Source: Arthrobacter sp. PsM3
Lineage (GTDB): Bacteria > Actinomycetota > Actinomycetes > Actinomycetales > Micrococcaceae
Length of the DNA: 64,000 nt
Direction of reading: 5' to 3'
Assembly (NCBI RefSeq): GCF_030433895.1
Contig: NZ_JARUXE010000014.1
Span: 1-64,000 of the forward strand
Numbering within the stretch: position 1 is the first letter of the stretch; each line of letters starts with the position of its first letter. A program made the translations under genes and the position numbers. Shown here piece by piece: positions 41,355-49,157 of this stretch. The notes beneath the pieces are model-generated. The model worked only from the letters and a program-made list of their open reading frames with translations. It did not search any database and had not been told where the DNA came from.

Positions 41355-41386
41355 AGGCCGCCCACTGAAGAACGTAGACGGCCTTC
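41355..41386 (+). terminator. Terminator of the recurrent hairpin family
   Basis: AGGCCGCCCACT and AACGTAGACGGCCTT form an imperfect hairpin with the shared GACGGCCTT right arm, followed by CTT. Confidence 0.6.
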
Positions 41387-41425
41387 TTGCGTCTCCGGCC
41401 CCTTCACCAGGCCCGCACCTTTGAA

Positions 41426-41657
41426 TTCACCCGAGGTCCAGCTCCCCGAATTCCCTGGTCCGTCTCTCCTCCTTACGATGGTCGAGTCGCCGGCGCAGCG
41501 CCGGTGACCGTCATTCAGGAGGAACCATTCCCCTGCGCACACCCCCGACTGCCGCGGCCACCGCCGCGCTCATCCCCCTCTCTCTGGCGAGCCCCGCCGT
41601 CGCCGGTCCCACCCCCGAAGCCGGCTCTGCGCCGTCGTCGAACGCTTCTGCAGCGGC
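41426..41657 (+). pseudogene. Duplicated leader and signal-peptide region of the GDPD gene
   Basis: This stretch is collinear without net gaps with 45302-45534, the promoter, leader and first 42 codons of the secreted phosphodiesterase. Shared landmarks are TTCACCCGAGGTCCAG, GTCGCCGGCGCAGCGCCGG, CAGGAGGAACCA and CCGCCGTCGCCG. The start codon has become CTG (41533), and the catalytic domain is missing. The remaining 41658-41798 holds the promoter of the next gene. Confidence 0.9.
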
Positions 41658-41798
41658 AATGCGGTGGTCGCTGGCAGCATCGCGAGAGGAGCTGCTGACC
41701 CCAGCCGCGGCTTCCTCGCCGATGGCGGTACCGCCGGACCTTCACGGCCCCGTAGCTAGACTGCTGGTGACGCGTCCCTCGACTATTAGGAGAAGTTC

Positions 41799-42152
41799 AT
41801 GAGCTACAGCGGAAGCCCGTCCGAGAAGCCGGTAGCAGCCGGCGACCTGGACCGCAGCCATATCGGTCAGACTGTGAGCTTTGAAGCGAACGACTTCACA
41901 GTTGTCTTCGGAACAATCTCCGGCGTTGCCCGGACCGACGCCATGGTGTACCTGTCACTTCAGGGAGTGGGCGGCGGCACCCATCTGAAGAACGAATACG
42001 ACTTGTCTGTCGGCCAGAACGTCTACCTCCAGATGGATCCCCTGAGCAGTGCCGGGAAGACCCTCGCGGAGGCGGAACGGGTCCTCAAGGAGAAGTTTGA
42101 CGAGATTAAGAAGAACCTCCGGGACCGGGAACAGAAACCCGGTTCCGAGTAA
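41799..42152 (+). CDS. Hypothetical small soluble protein
   Basis: A 117-residue acidic protein with ribosome site TAGGAGAAG. Residues about 20-75 look like a small beta barrel (IGQTVSFEANDFTVVFGTIS, then VYLSLQGVGG). A charged helix follows, LAEAERVLKEKFDEIKKNLR. There is no signal peptide. I do not recognise the family. It has its own promoter-like TAGACT at about 41757 and its own terminator, so it is a monocistronic gene. Confidence 0.7.
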   Translation: MSYSGSPSEKPVAAGDLDRSHIGQTVSFEANDFTVVFGTISGVARTDAMVYLSLQGVGGGTHLKNEYDLSVGQNVYLQMDPLSSAGKTLAEAERVLKEKFDEIKKNLRDREQKPGSE

Positions 42153-42171
42153 CCGGCATCCAGCCGGCGCG

Positions 42172-42210
42172 GGACCCCGCAGTGCCCAGAAGCACTGCGG
42201 GGTCCTTCTG
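42172..42210 (+). terminator. Rho-independent terminator
   Basis: GGACCCCGCAGTGC and GCACTGCGGGGTCC form a perfect 14-bp stem with a 6-base loop, followed by TTCTGTTT. Confidence 0.85.
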
Positions 42211-42237
42211 TTTGTCACTGGGCCCGGGCGCCGCCCA

Positions 42238-42243
42238 TAAGAT
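42238..42243 (+). promoter_or_regulatory. -10 element of a probably leaderless gene
   Basis: TAAGAT ends 5 bases before the ATG at 42249, and there is no ribosome binding site. Confidence 0.5.
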
Positions 42244-42248
42244 GAGGC

Positions 42249-43130
42249 ATGGACTTTGAGGACACGCTCTGGACGGTTTTAGGGGCCGGGCTGGTTCTGC
42301 TGATGCTCGTCGACGTCTTTCGTACGCTGCTTTATCCCCACGGCTCCGGTCCCTTGGGCCGGGCGATCATGCGCGGATTCTGGCTGGTGTCCAGAAAACT
42401 GCGCGGCCGGGGCTCCTTCATCGCAGCACCTTTGGCGATGGCCGCTGTCATTGGCGCCTGGGCAGGCCTCGCGGCCATCGGCTGGGCCCTGCTGTACTTG
42501 CCCCATCTGACGGACGGTTTTGTTTACGGACCCGGGATTCCGCTGCGGGCCGACTTTGCCGAAGCCCTCTACATCTCCCTGGTCACTCTCTCCACAGTGG
42601 GGTTCGGCGATATCGTTGCAGTGCATCCGCTGCTCAGGCTGGTTGTGGCCCTCCAGGCCGTCACCGGCTTCGGGTTGCTGACAGCAACGGTCACTTGGAT
42701 CCTGCAGATGTACCCGGCCCTTAACCGCCGCCGGGCCCTTGCCCACGAGCTGAACCTGTTCCGGGAGGCTGCTGGTCCTGCAGGTGTACTGTCCCTGGAA
42801 CCCCGGCATGCTGCCGGGCTGCTCGAGTCAATGGCCGGAAACGTGGCTCTGGTGAGCATTGATCTGCTGTCGTTCCATGAAACCTATTACTTCCGTGAAG
42901 TCGAGCAGCGCGGCTCCTTGCCGGCCACCGTCGCCTACGCCCAGGAGCTTGCATCCCAGGCCCAGCGCAGTGACAACCCTGAACTCCAGTTCGCCGGCCG
43001 GATGCTACGCGCGTCGCTGGACGGACTCGCGGACGTCCTTCGCGGCAAGTTCGGCCATTCAGGAGCCACGTCGTCTGATGTGTTCGACAGCTACGAGCTG
43101 CACCACCGGCACCTGCGGGGCGGGAAGTAG
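42249..43130 (+). CDS. Two-helix potassium channel-like protein
   Basis: A 293-residue membrane protein of the Ion_trans_2 type. Helices include VLGAGLVLLMLVDVFRTLLY (N-terminal), a second at about residue 58-85, and a pore helix with selectivity filter TLSTVGFGDI followed by a final helix LVVALQAVTGFGLLTATVTW. The filter has GFGD where potassium channels usually have GYGD, a change known in some channels. About 130 cytoplasmic residues follow that do not resemble RCK domains. The start is probably leaderless. It has no operon partners. Confidence 0.83.
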   Translation: MDFEDTLWTVLGAGLVLLMLVDVFRTLLYPHGSGPLGRAIMRGFWLVSRKLRGRGSFIAAPLAMAAVIGAWAGLAAIGWALLYLPHLTDGFVYGPGIPLRADFAEALYISLVTLSTVGFGDIVAVHPLLRLVVALQAVTGFGLLTATVTWILQMYPALNRRRALAHELNLFREAAGPAGVLSLEPRHAAGLLESMAGNVALVSIDLLSFHETYYFREVEQRGSLPATVAYAQELASQAQRSDNPELQFAGRMLRASLDGLADVLRGKFGHSGATSSDVFDSYELHHRHLRGGK

Positions 43131-43198
43131 ACAAGAAGTAGCGTGCGGGTGGCCGCTGATTTGCAGGTGCCGCGTTCTAACTCTCTCGTAGCCAGCTG

Positions 43199-43235
43199 AA
43201 ACCGGCTCCCGCCTTGATCGCGGAAGCCGGTTCCC
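43199..43235 (+). terminator. Hairpin after the channel gene
   Basis: AACCGGCT (43200-43207) and AGCCGGTT (43225-43232) with inner CCGC/GCGG pairing, followed by CCCTT. Confidence 0.6.
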
Positions 43236-43295
43236 TTCGGCTTCGCTGCCGGCGGCAGCGATGCTTTGCGTCGTTGATCGGGACCAGACTCCGGC

Positions 43296-43676
43296 CTACG
43301 CGCGCTGGGCGATGTTGATAATGTTCCCCTCGCTGTCCAGGAACCAGGCTGCCTTCCCCCAGGATGCGGTGGCAACGCCGTTCTCCGTCTTCAAGCCGGG
43401 AAAATCGTATTCTTCAAAGACGACGCCGCGGCCCCGCAGTTCCGCCATCTCGCTTTCGAGATTGTCCGTTTCCCAGCCCATCTGGGTGTTCTTGGCTGTC
43501 CCGGCATTGTCTGTCTGGTAGACGAGGAAGCGGGTTCCCTGACCGCAGCTGTAGGTCAAACTGCCCTCCTCCATGGAATCGGTGGGTTCGATTCCCAGCT
43601 TGTCCCGGTAGAACTCCTTCGCCCTGTTGATGTCCTTCGCGGGGAGGACAGCCATGATGTTTGAATCCTTGAGCAT
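43296..43676 (-). CDS. VOC-superfamily (glyoxalase-like) protein
   Basis: A 126-residue protein with two beta-alpha-beta-beta-beta halves. The N-terminal half contains VLPAKDINRAKEFYRDKLGI, the classical VOC opening; the C-terminal half ends with KAAWFLDSEGNIINIAQ. The potential metal ligands of true glyoxalases are not all present. Substrate unknown; many such proteins bind small hydrophobic compounds or antibiotics. It stands alone. Confidence 0.85.
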   Translation of the reverse strand: MLKDSNIMAVLPAKDINRAKEFYRDKLGIEPTDSMEEGSLTYSCGQGTRFLVYQTDNAGTAKNTQMGWETDNLESEMAELRGRGVVFEEYDFPGLKTENGVATASWGKAAWFLDSEGNIINIAQRA

Positions 43677-44002
43677 GATGTTTCCCTTCAGTGCGTTGAT
43701 GATCGCAGCGATGGCGTTGGTCCCCCCAGGTTTCGGTCCCCGGAATCCTCGTCCGGAGCCCGTGACCGCCCCGTGCGCCGAGCCGGGGCAGCCACCTGGG
43801 ACTCTTCAACGCCGCGCCACCCATTCACCCGCGCGAGGGGTCCCCGAAGCTTATGAGGCCATTATGGACCGATGTGGTCCCGCGGAAACAGGGGTGCCAA
43901 GTGTCCGGATGAAGGTCTTTGGGGCCGCCCCCGACGGGGTCCAGCAGCGCCGCCGTATCGGCCGCACCGCTTCCGTCAGCGTCCGCAGGATCACAAAGTT
44001 GA
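43677..44002. other. Gene-free divergent spacer
   Basis: About 325 bases between the VOC gene (leftward) and the SRPBCC gene (rightward). It should hold two promoters. Nothing else stands out. Confidence 0.4.
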
Positions 44003-44458
44003 ATGATGAATGAGGAAACTGGCGGACTGGTCCTGAACCTCGAATACACGCTCGATGCTCCCCCGGAAGAAGTCTTCAGGATGCTGACGAAATCGAGCGA
44101 ACTGGTGAAGTGGTGGGGTCCGCACGGCTTCACCATCCCTGCAGCCGAACTGAACCTTACGGAAGGCGGCCGCTACGGCTTCCGTATGACGCCACCGGAC
44201 GGCGAACCGTTCCACCTCTCCGGCGAGTTCCTGAAGATCGATCCTCCATGGCGCCTTGTGTACACATTCCGGTGGGAGGAACCGACACCGGACGACCGGG
44301 AAACCGTCGTCGACCTCGCACTCGGAAGTACCGGCGAAGCCACATGCCTGGTGCTCTCGCAGGGACCGTTCCTGACGGAGGAGCGGCTGGCCCTGCACCG
44401 CACCGGATGGACCGAGTCGTTCGAGAAATTGCAGACGGTATTAGACAGCCGCACGTGA
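44003..44458 (+). CDS. SRPBCC (AHSA1-like) protein
   Basis: A 151-residue START-like domain protein. LEYTLDAPPEEVFRMLTKSS and ELVKWWGPHGFTI are the typical opening, and the C-terminal helix HRTGWTESFEKLQTVLDS closes the ligand pocket. Such proteins bind hydrophobic ligands or act as polyketide-cyclase-like or Hsp90-activator-like domains. The second of two adjacent ATGs is equally likely as start. The gap to the DinB gene is 51 bases, so the two may be co-transcribed. Confidence 0.85.
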   Translation: MMNEETGGLVLNLEYTLDAPPEEVFRMLTKSSELVKWWGPHGFTIPAAELNLTEGGRYGFRMTPPDGEPFHLSGEFLKIDPPWRLVYTFRWEEPTPDDRETVVDLALGSTGEATCLVLSQGPFLTEERLALHRTGWTESFEKLQTVLDSRT

Positions 44459-44509
44459 AACCGCCACGGGGTGCTGCGCGGCTGACGCAACCGTGGGAAA
44501 GTTGCTGTC

Positions 44510-45268
44510 ATGGCAGATTTCAGTCAGTCCGATGACCTCCGTGGCGCACAATTCGTCGCCGTGAACCTGCGGGGAGCGCGGTTTGTCCGGTCCGACCTGT
44601 CCGGCGCGGTGATGCGCGGCGTGGACGTATCCGGGGCAGACGTCGACGCACCCTGGCTGTTCGACGGCGGGAACTTCCTGCGCGTCAACGGCGTCGATGT
44701 GGTCCCCTTCGTCGAGGCCGAGCTCAACCGCCGCTTTCCCGGACGCGCCGAAAGACGCGCCGGAGATCCGGAGGGTCTTCGTGCCGCCTGGGCCAAGCTC
44801 GAGCGGACCTGGTCGTCGACGCTTGATCGGGTCGCGGCCATGCCGGCTGGCACGGTCGATATCTCGGTGGATGGTGAGTGGTCGTTCGCCCAGACACTGC
44901 GCCATCTGGTCATGGCCACCGACACGTGGCTTCGCAAGGCGATCCTGGAGGTCGAACAGCCGTACCACCCCGTTGGCCAGCCGAATGTGGAGTATGAGAC
45001 CGACGGTTACGACCTGTCGGTCTTCGCGGCGGCCGCTCCCTCGTATGAAGAAGTGCTGGAGGCCCGGGCGGGCCGACAAGCCATGGTGCGCGACTATCTC
45101 GCTACCGTAACCCAGGACCAGCTGTCCCTGGCCCGCCAGAATCCCTGGGCCCCGGGGCAACCGGAGGCTGTCCTCTCGTGCCTGCACACCATTCTCGACG
45201 AGGAGTGGGAGCACCACCGCTACGCCATCCGTGATCTGGATGCGATCGAGGCCGGATCACACCACTAA
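44510..45268 (+). CDS. DinB-like protein with N-terminal pentapeptide repeats
   Basis: A 252-residue protein. Residues about 5-50 are pentapeptide repeats (DLRGAQFVAVNLRGARF, then DLSGAVMRGVDVSGADV). The rest is a DinB_2-type four-helix bundle with putative metal His residues in FAQTLRHLVMATD and DEEWEHHRYAIRDLD. DinB-fold proteins include thiol-dependent transferases and damage-inducible proteins. The combination with pentapeptides is recurrent in actinobacteria as far as I recall. Function unknown. Confidence 0.8.
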   Translation: MADFSQSDDLRGAQFVAVNLRGARFVRSDLSGAVMRGVDVSGADVDAPWLFDGGNFLRVNGVDVVPFVEAELNRRFPGRAERRAGDPEGLRAAWAKLERTWSSTLDRVAAMPAGTVDISVDGEWSFAQTLRHLVMATDTWLRKAILEVEQPYHPVGQPNVEYETDGYDLSVFAAAAPSYEEVLEARAGRQAMVRDYLATVTQDQLSLARQNPWAPGQPEAVLSCLHTILDEEWEHHRYAIRDLDAIEAGSHH

Positions 45269-45408
45269 CGCTGCCGAGGGCAGACGTTCGGCGTCGAACT
45301 GTTCACCCGAGGTCCAGTCCCCCGAACCCGGCAGTCCACTTCGCCTCCCTAGGGTTATCGGGTCGCCGGCGCAGCGCCGGCAACCGCCACCCAGGAGGAA
45401 CCACCACC

Positions 45409-46488
45409 ATGCGCACAGTCCTGACTGCCGCGGCCACCGCCGCGCTCATCGCCGCCCTGGCGGGCCCCGCCGTCGCCGCTTCACACCCCGAAGCCGGCTC
45501 CGCGCCGTCGTCGAACGCTCCCGGAACGGCTGCCGCAAAGGCAACAACCATCAAGACCAACGAAAGCAACGGGTCCTTTGACCTGCAGGCACACCGCGGA
45601 GGCCGCGGCGAGTGGACCGAGGAATCCCTGGCCGCCTTCGCCCACTCGCTGAAGCTGGGCGTGACCACCCTGGAACTGGACACCCACCTGACCTCTGACG
45701 GCAAGACCATCGTCTGGCACGACGACACCATCCAGGCCGACAAATGCCAGGACACTGCCCCGGCCACGCCGGGCGACGCCGCCTTCCCGTACGTCGGCGA
45801 CCGGGTGGCCGAGCTCTCGCTCGCCCAGATCAAGACCCTGGACTGCGGTTTCACCCAGCTCAAGGGCTTCCCGGAGCAGGACGTGATCGAGGGCAACCGG
45901 ATCGCCGAGCTCAAGGACGTGTTCCAGCTGGTGCGCGACGCCGGCGCCGGGAAGGTCCGCTTCAACATCGAGACCAAGGTTGAAGACGGGAAGTCCGGCG
46001 GCGAAGGCATGGTCGCCCTGACCAAGGCCGTCGTCGCCCAGATCCGGGCCTCCGGAATGGCGGAGCGCAGCACCGTGCAGTCGTTCGACTGGTCCTCGCT
46101 GAACCTGACCAAAAAGATCGCCCCGGAACTGCCCCTCGTTGCCCTGTCCAGCGGCGACGCCTGGCTCGAGGTCGGCCAGCCCGGCGCCAGCGCCAACCTC
46201 GGCGGCATCGACATCGACACCTACGGCGGATCCCTCGCCAAGGCCGCCGCGGCCCAGGGCTACGATGCCATCTCCCCCGCCTTCAAATCCGTCACGCCCG
46301 GCATGATCGCTGACGCCCACGGGCTCGGCCTGCCGGTCATCCCCTGGACCGTCAACACCACCGCGGACATGAACCGGCTGATGGACCTCGGCGTGGACGG
46401 CATCATCAGCGACTACCCCACCCGCCTGCGCACCGTCATGGACGAGCGCGGACTGAAGCTGCCCAAGGCCTACGCACCCAAGGCCTAG
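45409..46488 (+). CDS. Secreted glycerophosphodiester phosphodiesterase
   Basis: A 359-residue exported GDPD with CAGGAGGAA upstream. The signal peptide runs through about residue 23, with cleavage near AVAASHP. The catalytic domain shows QAHRGGRGEWTEES (His and acidic ligand), TTLELDTHLTSDG and IVWHDDTI (His), and ends with the typical IPWTVNTTADMNRLMDLGVD and GIISDYPTRL. It would release glycerol 3-phosphate from glycerophosphodiesters outside the cell. Its promoter, leader and signal-peptide region are duplicated at 41426-41657. Confidence 0.93.
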   Translation: MRTVLTAAATAALIAALAGPAVAASHPEAGSAPSSNAPGTAAAKATTIKTNESNGSFDLQAHRGGRGEWTEESLAAFAHSLKLGVTTLELDTHLTSDGKTIVWHDDTIQADKCQDTAPATPGDAAFPYVGDRVAELSLAQIKTLDCGFTQLKGFPEQDVIEGNRIAELKDVFQLVRDAGAGKVRFNIETKVEDGKSGGEGMVALTKAVVAQIRASGMAERSTVQSFDWSSLNLTKKIAPELPLVALSSGDAWLEVGQPGASANLGGIDIDTYGGSLAKAAAAQGYDAISPAFKSVTPGMIADAHGLGLPVIPWTVNTTADMNRLMDLGVDGIISDYPTRLRTVMDERGLKLPKAYAPKA

Positions 46489-46503
46489 CAGAACGACGAC
46501 GGC

Positions 46504-46527
46504 GGGCGGCGCGTCACGGCGCCGCCC
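46504..46527 (+). terminator. Hairpin after the GDPD gene
   Basis: GGGCGGCGC and GCGCCGCCC with a 6-base loop and no T tract. Confidence 0.5.
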
Positions 46528-46545
46528 GCGCCGGCGGTTGCGGCC

Positions 46546-46551
46546 TAAGCT
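46546..46551 (+). promoter_or_regulatory. -10 element of a probably leaderless gene
   Basis: TAAGCT ends 6 bases before the ATG at 46558, and there is no ribosome site. Confidence 0.45.
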
Positions 46552-46557
46552 GGTCGC

Positions 46558-47094
46558 ATGACGCCGACTCCGTCGCCGACACCCATCGAGGTCTTCGTGC
46601 ACACCGGCCCCGCCGAGTGGTGGCAGATTCTTGCCGCCCTGGGCCCGCTGGCGGTCCTCCTCGGCGCCCTGGTCGCCGGTGTCATCGGCTGGCGGACCCT
46701 GAAACAGAAAGCTGAAGCGGACAACCGCGCCGAATGGTGGAAGCGGACCCAGTGGGCCCTGGATGCCGTCTACTCGGGGGACAAGAAGCGCGGCACGATC
46801 GGGCTGAAAGTCCTTAAGGTCCTGGGAGAAAGCGAACTGGCCGGTGCCGGAGAGCTCGCCGTCCTGGAAGCCGCATCGGAGAAGCCTCTTGAACGGGCGG
46901 CCCACCCACTCACGCACGGCGCACGCGCGCTGCCCGCACAGGTCCAACCGGAACCAGTCTTCGACGACGATGACCGCGCCATGCAGATCGCGGCGGCCCA
47001 GCTCCGGGAAGAGACGGACCGGCGCCTGGGCAAGGTGACCCCTGGATGGGTCACGGCCCTCGCCCGGGAACAGCCGCCCAGCCATACCGGTTGA
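46558..47094 (+). CDS. Hypothetical single-pass membrane protein
   Basis: A 178-residue protein. After a Thr/Pro N-terminus, one membrane helix spans LAALGPLAVLLGALVAGVIGW. A cytoplasmic part follows with AEWWKRTQWALDAVYSGDKK and a charged C-terminus with DDDDRAMQIAAAQLREETDR. The WWKRxxWALD segment is familiar from small actinobacterial orphan proteins of unknown role. Transcription is probably leaderless. Confidence 0.7.
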   Translation: MTPTPSPTPIEVFVHTGPAEWWQILAALGPLAVLLGALVAGVIGWRTLKQKAEADNRAEWWKRTQWALDAVYSGDKKRGTIGLKVLKVLGESELAGAGELAVLEAASEKPLERAAHPLTHGARALPAQVQPEPVFDDDDRAMQIAAAQLREETDRRLGKVTPGWVTALAREQPPSHTG

Positions 47095-47122
47095 GTCGGG
47101 CCGCACGACGGTCCGCACGCAG

Positions 47123-47164
47123 AAAAGGCTGCCTGCGTTCCCTTTCGGAACGTGGACAGCCTTC
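47123..47164 (+). terminator. Terminator of the recurrent hairpin family
   Basis: AAGGCTGCCTGCGTTCC pairs with GGAACGTGGACAGCCTT around a CTTTC-type loop. It lies between convergent genes and can serve both. Confidence 0.75.
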
Positions 47165-47213
47165 GTTGTGCCCGGCGGAGGTCGGTCCGGCCGCCGTCGC
47201 GCCTTGGTTCTAC

Positions 47214-47633
47214 TCAGGCCATAGCCATGGCGCCGATCTGCCGCATGATGCTCATGTTGTCGGTGGTGCCCCAGTGCTCGGCCACCTTGCCGTCGTCGAC
47301 GCGGATGATGTCGGTGCAGTCGAACTCCACGCTCTTGCCCGTCGGCGGGATGCCGGCCAGCTCACCACGATGGGTGCCGGTCAGCACCACGTGGCACGCC
47401 TCCAGGTTCCCGGCGCTCAGCGAGGGCGTGATCTCCTTGACTTTGATATCCGGGAAAGCCGACCGCATCGTGTTCACGAAGAACTTAACACCCTCCCTGC
47501 CCGGCGGCTGCCCGGGGAGGCCTTCCTCATGATCCAGGAAGCTGTCCGTCGCCAGCTCATCAACGAGCGCCAGATTTCCGCTCTCTATGACGTCCTTGTA
47601 AAACCGCTCTAGCAGTCCAATACCTTCAGACAT
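47214..47633 (-). CDS. SnoaL-like ester cyclase family protein
   Basis: The ATG at 47633 is chosen because AAGGAG precedes it; the frame is open much further upstream without coding character. The 139-residue product has the NTF2-like fold of the SnoaL/ester cyclase group: LLERFYKDVIESGNLALVDE, FLDHEEGLPGQPPGREGVKF, FPDIKVKEITPSL and a C-terminal VAEHWGTTDNMSIMRQIG. Substrate unknown. It stands alone. Confidence 0.87.
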   Translation of the reverse strand: MSEGIGLLERFYKDVIESGNLALVDELATDSFLDHEEGLPGQPPGREGVKFFVNTMRSAFPDIKVKEITPSLSAGNLEACHVVLTGTHRGELAGIPPTGKSVEFDCTDIIRVDDGKVAEHWGTTDNMSIMRQIGAMAMA

Positions 47634-48014
47634 TTCCGACTCCTTGTATGCGAGAGACCGAATTTGGATCCCCCAGCGAGTTGTTCGGGCACGCCGCGCG
47701 AACCCACGGCGCCAGGCTGCCATTCCGCCAGGGGACGCGCGGAGCGCCGAGAACGACTGTGGAAAAGTAGTGTGGACCGAGCGAATTGCCCTGTTAAGGC
47801 AGAAGATATTCCGGTGCTCCGAGCGTGTCAAGGTGCCTGGGTTTGCCGCCTTGCTCCGCCTGCCGCCGTGCCGAGGAACGCTGGCTGACGAAGCGTTTCC
47901 CGGGCCGCAGGCGCCAGAACCAGCTCGGAATCAGAGCGGCTTTTCCCTCGGATTATTGTCACACCGGCCGCGTAGTCTGCCTTCACAAGCTTGAACCGTC
48001 CGACAGGGGATGAC
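47634..48014. other. Gene-free divergent spacer
   Basis: About 380 bases between the SnoaL-like gene and the sigma factor gene. TAGTCT at 47973-47978 is a plausible -10 box for the sigma gene. No other structure is evident. Confidence 0.4.
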
Positions 48015-49025
48015 ATGGCTGAGTTGATCCACGGGGCAATCGGCGGGTTAACCGACGACGCCGTCGGGGACTACCTGCGCCGGCTGAGCCAATACGGCCT
48101 GCTCACCGCCGGGCAGGAAGTGGAACTGGCGCGAGAAATCGAGGCGGGGCTCTTCGCGGAACAGCTCCTGGCGGACGGCACCCCGCGGCCAAGTCAGGAC
48201 GAGAGGGAGCTTCGGACCATTGTCTTTCTGGGCAAGCGCGCCGCCGACGGGCTGTTCCACGCCAACCTGCGGCTAGTCGTGTCGATCGCCAGGCACTACA
48301 CCCACCGGGGCCTCGACTTGCAGGACTTGATCCAGGAGGGAAACCTGGGACTGCTCAGGGCTGTACGCACGTTCGACTTCAGCAGAGGTTTCAGATTCTC
48401 CACCCACGCCACGTGGCATATCCGGGGCGACATCACCCGGGCGCTGGCTGATCAGACAAGACTTATCCGGCTGCCAACGAACGTCGTCGAGCAACTGCGG
48501 AGAGTCCGTTCGGCGCAAGGGACTGCCGCTATGACAGGGACCGTTTGCAGCAGGGAAGACCTCAGCCAACTGACAGGCAATCCGGTCGGGAAGGTTGAAT
48601 GCCTGCTGACTGTGGACCAGCCGATCCTTTCGCTGGACTCGTGGGTGCCCGACGGCACGGGTGGAACCGAAGCCCTGGCCGACCAGCTGTGGGATTCCTC
48701 AGCTCCAGACGCGACCGATCCGCTGTTCCATCAACAAGTGCAGGCGCAGGTCCATGCCGTACTCGCCACGCTCGAAGACCGGGAGGCCCGGGTCATTGCG
48801 AGGCGCTTCGGCATAACGGGTGGCGGAGGGACGGGCCTGGATGCGGTCGCCAAGTCCTTCGGCCTGACCCGCGACAGCATCCGTCGGATCGAGATCGCGG
48901 CAATGGAAAAGCTCAAGGACCCGTCCCGGTCCAACGTCCTGCGGCAGTACCACTTTGACGGCGAGAGCGAGTCCGCGCCGCCGGCCCGACCAGCCGGCGG
49001 TTCCCGCAACGAAACCGACATCTGA
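48015..49025 (+). CDS. Sigma-70 family factor, group 2-like
   Basis: A 336-residue sigma factor; ATG 48015 follows GGGGAT, and a TTG 24 bases upstream is less likely. Region 1.2 is DAVGDYLRRLSQYGLLTAGQ, region 2 includes NLRLVVSIARHYTHRG and LIQEGNLGLLRAVRTFD, and region 4 contains LEDREARVIARRFGI and RDSIRRIEIAAMEKL. Region 2.3-2.4 reads FSTHATWHIRGDITRA where the housekeeping factor has FSTYATWWIRQAITRA, so promoter melting or -10 specificity may differ. It is probably an alternative factor for stationary phase or stress. No anti-sigma gene is adjacent. Confidence 0.87.
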   Translation: MAELIHGAIGGLTDDAVGDYLRRLSQYGLLTAGQEVELAREIEAGLFAEQLLADGTPRPSQDERELRTIVFLGKRAADGLFHANLRLVVSIARHYTHRGLDLQDLIQEGNLGLLRAVRTFDFSRGFRFSTHATWHIRGDITRALADQTRLIRLPTNVVEQLRRVRSAQGTAAMTGTVCSREDLSQLTGNPVGKVECLLTVDQPILSLDSWVPDGTGGTEALADQLWDSSAPDATDPLFHQQVQAQVHAVLATLEDREARVIARRFGITGGGGTGLDAVAKSFGLTRDSIRRIEIAAMEKLKDPSRSNVLRQYHFDGESESAPPARPAGGSRNETDI

Positions 49026-49142
49026 GTGGTCCTGCGAGTCGGGCGGAAGACGGTCATGTGAACGTGATGTTAAACCCCGTTTCGCGGCTGTTAATTGGTT
49101 CTAACCCCCGCAAATTCAAGGATTTTGCCCCCTAGCTTGGTA

Positions 49143-49157
49143 ATTGGTTCGACCAAT
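49143..49157. promoter_or_regulatory. LldR/PdhR-type GntR operator over the start codon
   Basis: ATTGGTTCGACCAAT is a TTGGT-N3-ACCAA palindrome, the class bound by FCD-type GntR regulators such as LldR and PdhR. It overlaps the ATG at 49156. A second half-like TTGGTTCTAACC lies about 45 bases upstream. Confidence 0.7.

Noticed and set aside
45481..47118. 545-codon antisense frame over the GDPD gene
   Set aside because: A shadow of high-GC third-position bias, with no domain, and opposite to two supported genes.
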